In this document: positions 43,447-55,400 of the stretch, in pieces
Layout of the letters: each line of letters begins with the position of its first letter
How positions within the stretch are numbered: position 1 is the first letter of the stretch
NCBI GenBank assembly: GCA_017893485.1
Contig: CM030366.1
Span: 106,492,503-106,556,502 of the forward strand
DNA length: 64,000 nt
Direction of reading: 5' to 3'
DNA from: Hemerocallis citrina
Taxonomy: Eukaryota > Streptophyta > Magnoliopsida > Asparagales > Asphodelaceae
The notes under the pieces: generated by a model
Seen by the model: only the letters and a program-made list of their open reading frames with translations
What the model was told of the DNA's origin: nothing
The model's database searches: none
Program-made: the position numbers and the translations under genes

Positions 43447-43932
43447 TCAAGGTTCTTCTTCATTCTTGATGAAACCAAACTCTTTGATTGCATCATCGAA
43501 GCGAAGATTCCAGCTTCTAGAAGTTTGCTTTAACCCATAAATGGATCGTTGCAGCTTATACACCTTTTCAGCATCCTTTGGAGTGACAAAACCCTCAGGC
43601 TGTTTCATGTACACATCCTCGAGAAGATTTCCATTTAGGAAAGTTTTTTTGACATCCATCTGTCAGATTTCATAATCGTGATATGCTACAATAGAAAGCA
43701 AGATCCGAATGAATTTAAGTATGATAACTGGGGAAAAAGTCTCATCATAGTCTACACCATGAACTTGCTTGAAATCTTTAGCCACCAACAACCCCTTAAT
43801 GGTTTGCGCGTTACCATCCCTGTCAATTTTCTTTTTGAAAACCCATTTGCACCCAATAGGTTTTACCCCTTCAGGTGAGTCTATCAAGGTCCATACTTGG
43901 TTGGCATACATGGATTCCATCTCAGATCTCAT
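43447..43932 (-). pseudogene. Ty1/Copia reverse transcriptase fragment
   Basis: Two abutting open pieces with one stop between: NQVWTLIDSPEGVKPIGCKW, FKKKIDRDGN and HGVDYDETFSPV (43932-43663), then MDVKKTFLNGNLLEDVYMKQ and KLQRSIYGLKQTSRSWNLRF (43659-43447). This is the N-terminal half of a Copia RT. The YVDD palm, RNase H and all upstream domains are missing. It differs clearly from the Copia array to the right and lies on the opposite strand, so it is an older, separate insertion. Confidence 0.85.
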
Positions 43933-43968
43933 GGCTTCAAGTCATTTCTCAGAGTCTGGGCATTTTAC

Positions 43969-44256
43969 GGATGAAACTGTTGGAGTATTCCTAGTCTTTA
44001 GGCTATGGCTTCTTGTTTTTAGATTTACTTCTTGTCATGTTGAATAATTCCTCCTGTACTTGAGGCTCAAGTTTGTTTTTCTGTTTAATGTAGTCATGCC
44101 CCACAATTTTAGGACCTGTAGAGTCGTGGGTTGTTATTCCCCTTTTCTATCTCAGAGTAAGGCTATTTATTAGCCACAGTAGTTGTTCAATAAAGTGAAG
44201 TTCTCCAAATTAATCAACATTCACAAAAAACCCTATTTTTCTCTTTGGTTTCATCA
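43969..44256 (+). repeat. Copia LTR, first
   Basis: 288 bp, ending TTTCATCA just before the primer site. Aligns end to end with the LTR at 48254. AATAAAGTGAAG at 44191 may serve as polyadenylation signal. Confidence 0.92.
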
Positions 44257-44258
44257 TT

Positions 44259-44270
44259 TGGTATCAGAGC
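44259..44270 (+). other. Copia primer binding site
   Basis: TGGTATCAGAGC, complementary to the 3' end of plant initiator tRNA-Met; repeated after the second LTR at 48544-48555. Confidence 0.9.
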
Positions 44271-44330
44271 ACCATCACGCGGCCTGATCAAAAGCTTTCA
44301 ATCCCAATCCTAGAGTGAAGAAACACAAAT

Positions 44331-45110
44331 ATGGAATTTGAGAGTAGCTTTGTGCAACTTGCCATTCCAAGATTTGATGGTCACTACGACCATTGGAGTA
44401 TGCTAATGGATAATTTTCTGCATTCCAAAGAATATTGGAACTTGGTGGAGACGGGAATTACTGCTGCAGTAGAAGGGAAAGATCTCAATGAGGCACAGAA
44501 GAAGACCATTGATGACCAGAAGTTGAAAGATCTAAAGGCTAAGAACTACCTGTTCCAAGCCATTGATCGCTCGATACTGGAGACCATCTTGAAGGACACT
44601 GCAAAGGATATATGGGATTCTTTGAAGCAAAAGTATCAAGGAACTGCATGCGCAAAACATGGGGAATCAGTTAATGACTACTTCGGAAGAACTCTCATCA
44701 TAGCTAACAAGATGAGCATTCATGGGGAAACAATGGATGATGTGGTAATCATTGAAAAGATTTTGAGGTCTTTGACTTCAAAATATGATTACGTTGTATG
44801 TTCTATTGAGGAATCGAATGACCTGGACACCCTGTCCATAGACGAGCTCCAAAGCAGTATTTTGGTGCATGAACGAAGGATCAACCGGCATGCAGGAGAC
44901 TAACAAACCCTTTAAATCACTCATGGACCCAGCAAGGAGGAAGAGGTGGAGGCCGAGGCACCTACCGTGGAAGAGGAAGAGGGAGAGGTAGGGGTAGGTT
45001 CGGTAAATCTACCCTAGAGTGCTACAATTTTCATAAGTTAGTTCACTTTCAATGGGAATGTCCCAAGGGAGCCAAGGCGCAAACAACAAATTATGTAGAA
45101 GCAAAAGAAG
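44331..45110 (+). pseudogene. Copia gag, copy 1
   Basis: ATG at 44331 opens 190 residues with the Copia gag signature (IPRFDGHYDHWSMLMDNFL, EYWNLVE, DIWDSLKQKYQG, LTSKYDYVVCSIEES), ended by TAA at 44901. Past the stop the frame carries a Gly/Arg-rich RNA-binding tract (about 44935-45005) and a zinc knuckle CYNFHKLVHFQWECP. Its second cysteine is Phe, so metal binding is probably lost; copy 2 has the same change. Confidence 0.85.
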
Positions 45111-45112
45111 AG

Positions 45113-46440
45113 ATGTTGCTGATGGCTCTTGTGGATTTCAAAGAGGCTGCACCCAAGCACATTTGGTTTCTTGATTCTGGGTGTAGTAATCACATGTGTG
45201 GCAACAAAGACATGTTTTGTGACCTTGATAGCAACTTTCGAGAATCGGTGAAGCTAGGCAACAACTCGAGTCTTACCGTACATGGCAAGGGTAAAGTTCG
45301 AATGGAGGTAAATGGGATTGTGCTTATGATCGCAGGAGACTTCTACATACCAGATTTGAAGAATAATTTGTTAAGCATCGGTCAATTGCAAGAAAAGCGG
45401 ATGGTAGTACTTATCCAACATGGAAAATGCAAAATATTTCATTAAGAACAAGGTTTAATCATGGAAACCGAGATGACACATAACAGGATGTTTGCTGTGC
45501 TGGCTCGTTGTGCACCAAAAGACCAAAAAAGCTTCTCCTCTTTTACCACAGATCAAGCAAACCTTTGGCATTGTCGATATGGGCATCTCAGTTGGACTGG
45601 GTTCAAAGTTCTCCAACAAAAGAACATGGTGACAGGTTACCTTATTTTCGAGCCTCTCCCGTGTGAAGACTGCCTGGTAGGAAGCCAACACCGTGATCCA
45701 TTTCCCGACAAAAGCATGTGGAGAGCCTCCAACATTCTTCAGCTAGTGCACGCTGACATATGTGAACCAATCAACCCAATTTCAAACAACAAGAAACGGT
45801 ATCTCCTCACCTTCATTGATGATTTCAGCAAAAAAACTTGGGTTTACTTCTTGGTGGAAAAGTCAGAAGCATTTGCCACATTCAAGTACTACAAAGCAAG
45901 AGTTGAGAAGGAAACCGGGACATAAATATAGAGTCTTAGAACAGATCATGGAGGAGAGTTCCCATCACAGAAGTTTACAAATATTTGCAATGAAAATGGA
46001 ATCCACAGATAGTTGACAGGTGCCTATACTCCTTAACAAAATGGCGTCGCGGAACGGAAGAATCGTACTATTATGAATATGGTGCGAAGTATGCGATTAG
46101 CAAAACAAATTCCCAAAACTTTCTGACCTGAAGCGGTGAATTGTACCGTGCACGTGCTGAATCGATGTTCGACTCTTGCCGTGAAGAGCAAGACACCTGA
46201 GGAGGCGTGGAGTGGGCTCAAACCAACATTAGATCACTTTCGAGTTTTTGGATGCATTTCCCACGTGCATGTACAAGACAACAAAAGAGTGAAGCTTGAT
46301 GCCAAGTGTTTCAAATGCATATTGTTGGGGGGAAGTAAGGAATATAAGGCTTTTATATTATTTGATCCTATTTCCCAAAAAATAATTATTAGCCGAGATG
46401 TGGTGTTTGAAGAAGCAAGTCATATTGGCTGATCTAGAGT
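45113..46440 (+). pseudogene. Copia protease and integrase, copy 1
   Basis: Protease motif WFLDSGCSNHMCG, then LKNNLLSIGQLQEK. A stop follows at KCKIFH (45443-45445). Integrase: LWHCRYGHLSW and CEDCLVGSQHR (HHCC finger), HADICEPINPIS, FIDDFSKKTWVYF and LRTDHGGEF after a frameshift, then NRTIMNMVRSM past TAG (about 46012) and TAA (about 46038) codons. C-terminal part: RVFGCISHVHVQDNKRVKLD and KCILLGGSKEYKAF. A deletion near 46417, relative to copy 2, removes part of the acidic linker. Confidence 0.85.
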
Positions 46441-46597
46441 GGGAAACTGACGAAGAAGCAGGAATAGAAGATGAGAGTAATGGATAAGAGTCTGTAGAGC
46501 CTGAAGAGATTGAACCTGAGTCTAATAAAAATGGAGGAGACACTCCAAATGGTGAGAACTCACCACCGAAGGACGAGCTCGGAGGCCACCAGTACGG

Positions 46598-48224
46598 ATG
46601 AGAGACTATGAAACTGGCCAAGGTCTCTTTGATGAAGAAATTGCAAACATGACACATTTGGCTTTGTTCACTGACGGGGATCCCGTGACATTCGAAGAAG
46701 CTGTGAAGTCTGAGAAATGGAGGCAAGCCAAGGTTCAAGAAATAAAAGCCATAGAGAGGAACGATACATGGGAACTAATGGCGCTTCCACCAGGAGGGAA
46801 AACCATAGGAGTGAAGTGGGTCTTTAAGACAAAGTTCAACGAAAATGGGGAGGTGGACAAGTACAAGGCTCAGCTAGTTGCTAAGGGGTACTGTCAGCAA
46901 CATGGAATTGATTATGCTGAAGTATTCACACTGGTGGCTCGCTTGGACACCGTTCGAATCGTCATAGCCCTTGCTGCCCAGAAGAGCTGGGTGATCTACC
47001 AACTTGACGTCAATTCGACTTTTCTACATGGGGAAATTAATGAAGAGGTCTTTGTTGATCAGCCTTCGGGTTATGAATAGACAGGGAATGAATCCAAGGT
47101 CTATCAACTCGAAAAGGCTTTGTATGGACTCAAACAAGCTCCCCGAGCCTGGTATAGTCGCATTGAGGCATATTTCATCAAAGAAGGCTTTACCAAATGT
47201 CTCTACGAGCACACTTTATTCATTAAAACTGCTGCTGGAGGTAAAATTTTAATTGTGTGCCTTTATGTCAATGACCTCTTTTTTACTGGCAATGATCAAC
47301 TGATGTTCGAACAATTTAAGATATCCATGATGATTGTGTTTGACATGACTGATCTTGGAAGAATGGGATATTTCCTTGGCATTGAGGTGTTATAAAGGAC
47401 AGATGGTATTTTTATCAGTCAACGAAAGTATGCTCAAGAGGTTCTGGAGAGGTTCAATATGGATCACTGCAACTCAGTACACAATCCGGTGGTCCCTGAC
47501 TTTAAACTCACAAAAGATGAAGACGGAGTTGAAGTTGATAGTATTCTCTACAAGCAGATGGTGGGAAGTCTCATGTATTTAACTTCCACACGTCTCGATT
47601 TGATGTTTATTGTCATCTTGATCAGTAGGTACATGGAGCGTCCTACTGAGTCTCATTTGCTGGCAGCAAAAAGGGCTCTGAGTTATGTAAAAGGTACAGT
47701 CAGTTTTGGGATGTTCTACAAGAAGGGAGGAAGAGAGGAGCTCATTGGATACATAGACAGCGATTATGCTGGTGATTAGGATGATAGAAAAAACACCTCA
47801 GGTTATGCTTTTCTGATGAACTCGGGAGCTATTTCTTGGTCTTCAAAGAAACAACCAGTTGTTTCTCTTTCCACCACCGAAGCTGAGTTCATAGCAGCAG
47901 CATCAAGTGCGTGCCAAGTCATGTGGTTAAGAAGAATTCTGAAGAGTCTCAATCAAATATAAAGCAGTCCAATGGTGGTTGGTGTATTGTGACAATATCT
48001 CAGCAATCAAGCTCTCAAAGAACCCGGTAATGCATGGTCATAGCAAGCACATAGGTGTAAGGTTTCATTTCCTTCGTGATCTTGTCAGGGATGGAGTCGT
48101 GGAGCTAATTCATTGTTCTACACAAGATCAAGTTGCAGATGTTCTAACAAAACCATTGAAGCTTGACGTATTTTTGAAGATGCGAGGATTACTGGGTGTG
48201 TGTGAATATCCAGGTGTAAACTGA
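46598..48224 (+). pseudogene. Copia RT and RNase H, copy 1
   Basis: [38 protein letters not shown] and [19 protein letters not shown], stop in GYE-TGNE (about 47078), ALYGLKQAPRAWYS, then the palm as YVNDL in place of YVDDL. Stops also near 47392 and 47777. RNase H: RPTESHLLAAKRALSYVKGT, GYIDSDYAGD, KKQPVVSLSTTEAEFIAAAS, VYCDNISAIKLSKNPVMHGH, SKHIGVRFHFLRD, then LLGVCEYPGVN and stop at 48224. Non-functional. Confidence 0.88.
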
Positions 48225-48241
48225 ATGTCACTGGCATTCAG

Positions 48242-48541
48242 TTTAAGGGAGGATGATGAAACTGTTGGAGTATTCCTAGTCTTTAGGCTAGGGCTCCTTG
48301 TTTTTAGATTTACTTCTAGTCATAATGAATAATTCCTCCTGTACTTGAGGGTCAAGTTTTTTTTTCTATTTAATGTAGTCATGCTCCACGATTATAGGAC
48401 CTGTAGAGTCATGGGTTGTTATTTTTCTTTTCTTTCCCAGTGCAAGGTTATTTATTAGCCACAATAGTTGTTCAATAAAGTGAAGTTCTCCAAATTAACA
48501 TGCATTCACAAAACTCCCTATTTTTCTCTTTGGTTTCATCA
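48242..48541 (+). repeat. Polypurine tract and second Copia LTR
   Basis: TTTAAGGGAGGA just before TGATGAAACTGTTGGAG; LTR proper 48254-48541, 288 bp. It serves as 3' LTR of copy 1 and 5' LTR of copy 2, so it is a shared middle LTR. Confidence 0.92.
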
Positions 48542-48615
48542 TCTGGTATCAGAGCACCATCACGGGGCATGGTGAAAAGCTTGCAATCCCAATCCTAGAG
48601 TGAAGAAACACAAAT

Positions 48616-49386
48616 ATGGCATTAGAGAGTAGCTTTGTGCAACCTACCATTCAAAGATTTGATGGTCACTATGACCATTGGAGTATGCTAATAGAGAATT
48701 TTCTGCGTTCCAAAGAATATTGGAACCTGGTGGAGACGGGAATTACTGCTGCAGTAGAAGGGACGGATCTCAGTAAGGCACAGAAGAAGACCATTGATGA
48801 CCAGAAGTTGAAACATCTAAAGGCTAAGAACTACCTGTTCCAAGCCATTGATCGCTTGATACTGGAGACCATCTTGAAGAAGGACACTGCAAATGATATA
48901 TGGGATTCTTTGAAGCAAATGTATCAAGGAACTGCACGTGTAAAACATGGGGAATCAGTTAATGACTACTTCGGAAGAACTCTCATCATAGCTAACAAGA
49001 TGAGCATTCATGGGGAAACAATGGATGATGTGGTAATCATTGAAAAGATTTTGAGCTCTAGGACTTCAAAATATGATTACGTTGTATGTATAATTGAGGA
49101 ATCGAATGACCTAGACACCCTGTCCATAGACGAGCTCCAAAGCAGTATTTTGGTGCATGAACAAAGGATCAACCAGCATTCGGTAGACAAACAAACCCTT
49201 CAAATCACTCATGGACCCCAGCAAGAAGGAAGAGGTGGAGGTCGAGGCACCTACCGAGGAAGAGGAAGAGGGAAAGGAAGGGGTAGATTCGATAAATCTA
49301 CCCTAGAGTGCTACAATTTTCATAAGTTAGGAACTTTCAATGGGAATGTCCCAAGGGAGCCAAGGAGCAAACAACAAATTATATAG
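48616..49386 (+). pseudogene. Copia gag, copy 2
   Basis: 256 residues, same domain as copy 1 (IQRFDGHYDHWSMLIENFLR), but reading on through the Gly/Arg-rich tract (GRGGGRGTYRGRGRGKGRGR) where copy 1 has a stop. The zinc knuckle again begins CYNFHKLG with Phe at the second Cys position, then shifts frame and ends at 49386. Confidence 0.85.
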
Positions 49387-49400
49387 AAGCAAAAGAAGAG

Positions 49401-50700
49401 ATGTTGCTGATGGCTCTTGTGGATTTCAAAGAGGCTGCATCCAAGAACATTTGGTTTCTTGATTCTAGGTGTAGTAATCACATGTGTGGCAACAAAGACA
49501 TGTTTTGTGACCTTGATAGCAACTTTCGAGGATCGGTGAAGCTAGGCAACAACTTGAGTCTTACCGTACAAGGCAAGGGTAAAGTTCGAATGGAGGTAAA
49601 TGGGATTGGCCTTATGATCACGGGGGTCTTCTACATACCAAATTTGAAGAATAATTTGTTAAGCATCGGTCAATTGCAAGAAAAGGGGATGGTAGTACTT
49701 ATCCAACATGGAAAATGCAAAATCTTTCATTAAGAACAAGGTTTAATCATGGAAACCGAGATGACACATAACAGGATGTTTGCTGTGCTGGCTAGTTGTG
49801 CACCAAAAGATCAACAATGCTTCTCCACTTTTACCACAGATCAAGCAAGCCTTTGGCATTGTCGATATGGGCATCTCAGTTGGAATGGGCTCAAAGTTCT
49901 CCAACAAAAGAACATGGTCATTGGGTTACCTTCTCTCAAAGGGTGTGTGAAGACTGCCTGGTAGGAAGGCAACACCGTAATCCATTTCCCAAAAAAAGGC
50001 ATGTGGAGAGAGCCTCCAACATTATTCAACTGGTGCACGCTAACATATGTGGACCAATCAACCCAATTTCAAACAGTAAGAAACGGTATCTCCTCAATTC
50101 AGTAGAAAAACATGGGTTTACTTCTTGGTGGAAAAGTTAGAAGCATTTGCCACATTCAAGTACTACAAGCAAGAGTTGAGAAGGAAATCTGGACATTCAT
50201 ACGGAGTCTTAGAACATATCGTGGGGGAGAGTTCACATCACAGGAGTTTACAAGTTTTGGCAATGAAAATGGAATCCACAGATAGTTGACAGCTGCCTAT
50301 ACTCCTCTACAAAATGGCATCATGGAACGGAAGAATCGTACTATTATGTATATGGTGTGAAGTATGCTATCAGGAAAACAAATTCCCGAAACCTTCTGGC
50401 CAAAAGCATTGAATTGTACCATGCATGTTCTGAATCGACGTCTGACTCTTGCCGTGAAGTGCAGGACACCTGAAGAGGCATGGAGTGGGCTCAAACCATC
50501 AGTAGATCACTTTGGAGTTTTTGGCTGCATTTCCCACGTGCATGTACCAGACAAAAAAAGAGTGAAGCTCGATGCCAAGAGTTTCAAATGCATATTGTTG
50601 GGGGGAAGTGAGGAATCTAAGGCTTATATATTATTTGATCCTATTTCCCAAAAAATTATTATTATCCGAGATGTGGTGTTTGAAGAAGATCAACAATGGA
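49401..50700 (+). pseudogene. Copia protease and integrase, copy 2
   Basis: Protease motif WFLDSRCSNHMCG: the active-site DSG is DSR here, an extra lesion compared with copy 1. The same stop follows KCKIFH (49731-49733). Integrase finger WHCRYGHLSWNG with CEDCLVGRQHRNPF; part of the catalytic core near 50095 is deleted; the TAG before the LTxAYTP segment (about 50288) is shared with copy 1. C-terminal part open from 50364 (FWPKALNCTMHVLNRRLTLA, HVPDKKRVKLDA). Confidence 0.85.
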
Positions 50701-51512
50701 GTCCGGATGATGGTCACAAGCAAGTCATATTGGCTGATCTCGAGTGGGAAACTGACGAAGAAGCAGGAATAGAAGATGAGAGTAATGGAGAAGTGTCTGA
50801 AGAGCCTGGAGAGATTGAACCTAAGTCTAATCAAAATGGAGGAGACACTCCAAATGGTGAGAAGTCACCACATGAAGGAAGAGCTCGGAGGCCACCAGTA
50901 TGGATGAGAGACTACGAAACTGGCCAAGGTCTCTCTAATGAAGAAATTGCAAACATGACACATTTGGCTTTGTTCACTGATGGGGATCCCGACACATTTG
51001 AAGAAGCTGTGAAGTCTGAGAAATGGATGCAAGCCATGGATCAAGAAATACAAGCCATAGAGAGGAACGATACATGGGAACTAATGGCGCTGCCACCAGG
51101 AGGGTAAACCATAGGACTAAAGTGGGTCTTTAAGACAAAGTTCAACGAAAATGGGGAGGTGGACAAGTACAAGGCTCGGCTAGTTGCTAAGGGGTACTGT
51201 CAGCAACATGGAATTGATTATGCTGAAGTATTCGCACCGGTGGCTTGCTTGGACACCATTCGAATCATCATAGCCCTTTCTGCCCAGAAAAGTTGGGTGA
51301 TCTACCAACCGGACGTCAATTCGGCTTTTCTACATGGGGAAATTAATGAAGAGATCTTTGTTGATCAGCCTCCGGGTTATGAATAGACAGGGAACGAATC
51401 CAAGGTCTATCAACTCAAAAAGGCTTTGTATGGACTCAAACAAGCTCCCCGAGCCAGGTATAGTCGCATTGAGGCATATTTCATCAAAGAAGGCTTACCA
51501 AATGTCTCTACG
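50701..51512 (+). pseudogene. Copia integrase-RT linker and RT start, copy 2, truncated
   Basis: Acidic linker (ETDEEAGIEDESNGEVSEEP), then NDTWELMALPPGG and a stop (51105), [26 protein letters not shown], and the same GYE stop as in copy 1 (51384-51386), then ALYGLKQAPRARYS. Similarity to copy 1 ends exactly at 51512 (TCTCTACG), inside RT; the rest and the 3' LTR are gone. Confidence 0.85.
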
Positions 51513-51711
51513 TCAGGGTCTGATTTCCCCTCAAACACCGGTGGTTTCATCCATTTGAATGATTCCACGAGTTTGATTGCTTCGGGTACTGGATTCACAG
51601 GAAACCTCCCTTGGTTCTGATTCTGGCAACGACATTGAGTGTCTGATAGACTCTTACTAATTCTATTTCCAAGTCCAGACCTTCACCATTTCGAGCTCCT
51701 CTTCTAGCCAT
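51513..51711 (-). pseudogene. Gag N-terminus, Gypsy (Tekay-like), truncated
   Basis: ATG at 51711 gives MARRGARNGEGLDLEIELVR, VYQTLN, then after a frameshift NPVPEAIKLVESFKWMKPPV and FEGKSDPD. The PPVFEGxxDP phrase is the usual start of the gag domain in plant chromoviruses. The reading ends at the junction with the Copia copy. Confidence 0.7.
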
Positions 51712-51855
51712 ATTCTGATGCAAAAGATCCATTAAATTCGAAGTAGAAAACATGAATTTTAAATCAACTTTTCATTTCATTGAATTTTAAACTTTATACA
51801 TTCAAATTTAAAATATTTCTGACATCAAATGAAAGCAATAAGAAGATACAACAGT

Positions 51856-52262
51856 CTAGTTCCTACTGTTCCTCTTGGCTTCATGAAGCTCTTCCCCTAG
51901 TTCCTCCACTTCCTCCTTTAGTACATCGTACATGTTTTTCCTCTTCTCAAGTTCCCAAACACGATGACTGAGCGTGGCAATGCTCTCCTTGCACGTTGCA
52001 CACTGTGCCTGCAACAGTTCTGCTCTCTCCCTCTGAGTCTAAATCTACCTCTGAAGAGACATAACGAGACTACTCGGAACTGCTTCTTCCTCATCAAAGG
52101 AATCATGAGATGAATCCGGAGGTGGAGTGATCTCTCGGACTCAGGCCATTCCTCTTCAAACTTTTCAAGATCTTCTTTGTTTGAATCAGCTTGCCCGGGG
52201 TAGTAATCCTCTTCAACTATGTGCCAATCGTCACCTTCAGCTGGGTCGAAGTGGTCCGCCAT
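51856..52262 (-). pseudogene. Leader ORF with acidic start and coiled coil, second copy
   Basis: ATG at 52262 (MADHFDPAEGDDWHIVEEDY) 145 bp past the primer site; acidic for 45 residues, then a frameshift, a serine-rich linker, two stops (about 52039-52045) and a heptad-like tail (SHRVWELEKRKNMYDVLKEE, VEELGEELHEAK). Stop at 51856. Same layout as 41799-42235. No known domain recognised. Confidence 0.5.
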
Positions 52263-52405
52263 CTTAGAAAAAGGAGAAGAAGAAGCATAAATTATAGAGC
52301 AACACAAATGTAAGTGACTTGCATTTAAATCTCTAGACTCAACACACGCTCTAATGCCCACTTCTAGGGTGTTGTTCCTTATAAATTTGTACTACTTAGA
52401 AGTAT

Positions 52406-52418
52406 GGTTCTGATACCA
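52406..52418 (-). other. Primer binding site (initiator tRNA-Met type)
   Basis: Minus strand TGGTATCAGAACC, one base off the plant initiator tRNA-Met complement, 3 bases from the LTR edge. Confidence 0.85.
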
Positions 52419-52421
52419 CTC

Positions 52422-55400
52422 TGTAACACCCCGAATTCTAGAACAGACCGAATTCGAAGTTCCACAGGATCTTTACACTTCTCTTCGTACAATTTTACAA
52501 GGAAATTTAAACTTTCATTACATCATTGTTTCACCTTTAAATTACATTTAAATAGCAGAAGCATTTTACAATAATTACATGAATAAAATGTACAACACTT
52601 GAAACATTCTTTAAGTAGCTTGCATACTTATTCTTGTCTATCTCTTTACCCTACATAGAAACTGTGGGCTGGTCAGTTCATTCAACTAACGCAAGGATAT
52701 AAAACATCAATTTTCTCTTACTTAGAAAACACACACTTGTCACAAGCAAAACTACGGGGACTATCCTATAGATGTCGTGTTGCGCTGTTCACTTAGTCCT
52801 TATTGCAGTTGTTATGTTATATGACACTAATGTGTACTTGTTCGGATTCTATGCATCCCATACTACATAGGTCCGAGGGCAAGTCCTTAATCGTACTTCA
52901 TCTTATTGGGTTCAATCCCTCGCCATGACTTAAACTACTACGGTGACTATGGTAAGTATCCCAGATGTTCTATGATCTACGAGCCCATGTCCAGGAAGTC
53001 TGGAAGGGAATCCCATGCACTGACATAACGCATCAAGTAGGCAGACTATGGACAATTCAACCTCCGTCATGGAACGATGGCACCACCCGTAGTCACCAAA
53101 CACCCCACAAGCGTCGTTACCGAGACGATAATTTCGTAGTAATGCTCACGCCATGTCATGACGCATCAAGCAGGCAGTTTGTGAATCACTCTCACACCGC
53201 CAATTTGATGGCCTCATACTCCTGTTTTTCTCACTTTTGTCACATCACCACTATGTATCTAAATCCTTAGTTTATTTGAATCACGAATAAAATCAACTCC
53301 TAGAGTTAGCTCTTTCCTCTATACCGATCTTAATCAACAGCATGACCAACTTGTTCTTTCATCTCAATAATTCAACTTTACAAATTTTAATTCATTCAAT
53401 TGCCGGTTATAGGATTTTAGCTACCCTCTAGTTCGAAATCTCATTTCATGTCCATAGCATTTGTATATTCATATTCATAAGACTTCTCATAATTTATCAG
53501 GATATTTGATTTTACTTTCATGCTCAATTTTATGCATAAGACAAATAAATTCATTTTCTAATTTGTCATATTCGTAATTCATTCTTTCCACATCATTCTC
53601 TTATTCTCTTTGCCAATACTAAATCAAAAATTCATACCTTCAATTTCCTTTTTATCAAAAAATCTCTTTTCGAACTCTTTTAAACAATACACTTTTCTTT
53701 ATCCAAAAATACTTTAAACTAAAAATTTAGAATAAGTTCTTTCTTGCAAAAGTCTCGATTTCTCCTTTGCACTAGGCCAAGGGTTATAGAAAATTTTTCT
53801 CACGAAATCTGGATATCAATTAAATCGTCAGGACAGTCCACTGTTAAATCACAGTCGGTCGACTGCTCTGCGAGGATTAAAACTCAAAAATTAAAATAGT
53901 CAAGACAGTCGACTGTTAGGACATAGTTAGTCGACTGTTCTGTGATGATTAAAACTCAAAATTAAAGTAGTCAGAACAGTCGACTGTTAGGACATAGTCG
54001 GTCGACTGTTCTGTGATGAACTAAAAACTCAAAATTAAAATTGTCAGGACAGTCGACTGTTAGGACATAGTTGATCGACTGTTCTGTGATGATTAAAAAC
54101 TCAAAATTAAAATAGTCAGGACAGTCGACTGTTAAGACATATACTGTCGACTGTTCAGTAACTAAAGTCCAAAATTTAGAACTTATACAGTAACTCAAGA
54201 TTTTCCAAAACACCATTTAACTCTCATTTTCCATATGAAATACCTCTTTTTTTTTCTACAATTGTACATTAAAAAAAAATCACATAATGTTCTATTAACA
54301 ATTTCATGTTCATTTCTCTCCACAATTGACATACAACTTTAGGATTATTTAGCATCAATCACACTAATCATGAATAAGCATAATTTACTAACCACTCTTA
54401 TTTTAATAATGTAAAGATTCTCACAAATAGCATTTTTCACATACACATATTTTTTCAAAATTGCACTTTTTCCTTAAACACAAATATTTCGACATGGAGA
54501 AACATTCATTCTAATTTAGCATGCTAGATCAATTTTCCAAATATCACAACAACAAACATATCATTCAATCAAATTCACTTGTTCATTTCATGCAATTTCA
54601 CATATGTTTTATTTTCACCTTAATCATGGTATTATCAAAGGCAATATTTCCACCTATTTAATCTAGCATGATTAGCACACCACCTAGCATGATACTGCTT
54701 AGAAGTTAGAGAAAATTGTCCACCTTATTGGAGAGAAAACGAAAAGAATTCCTAAAAACTCCTAGATTGATCAAAAGAGGCCTTCTCCTCCTAGTTTGCG
54801 CCACCACAAAGTCTCCTCCTCCTTGCACTTAGTGAAACCCGAGCCTCCCTTTGGTGAAGTAGCCAGCCTCCAAGGTGGAACACACACAAACTAAATGCTC
54901 TCAATCTTTTACTCTCTCTCAATCTTTTTACTCCCCTATATATTTCTTTCTTTCTTTACAAAAAAAATTCTTAGTGTTGTATGCATAAAGGGTGGGGTAT
55001 TTATACTAGTTTTAGGGTGGAATGGAGGGCTAGGATTGCATTAGGTGGTTGTAGATAAATGGCTAGGATACAATGGAAAGTTGTAGCAACCACCCATGAA
55101 CACAAAAACCACCACTCCACTAATCCACACCCCCACTCTCTCTCTCATGCAATCCGGCCAAGAAGGGTGTGCAAATCACACACGCGTGCAAGCACGTGTC
55201 CCAACTAGTATCCCCCAATTAAAGTTGTACATTATAAATTAATTAATTGTCTATTATTTGAGTCTATACTACAAGTTAGACTAAAATAAAGATTAATTAA
55301 ATTACATGGGCTCACTAATGGGCCACGAGACTATGGGCTCTACTAATTTAATTTAATTAACTAACTAATGTGGGCTACAAAGGACAAAATAGGCTTAGGA

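Larger units (their letters stand above)
43969..51512 (+). mobile_element. Tandem Ty1/Copia element: LTR-internal-LTR-internal
   Basis: LTR (43969-44256), full internal region (44257-48253), second LTR (48254-48541), second internal region truncated in RT (48542-51512). Both LTRs are 288 bp with ends TGATGAAAC and GTTTCATCA (the first LTR has lost its initial T). Domain order is gag, protease, integrase, RT, RNase H, as in Copia. The internal copies share several disabling changes (see findings). The third LTR is missing: the array stops at 51512 in the gag of a Gypsy element on the other strand. All coding regions are broken. Confidence 0.9.
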
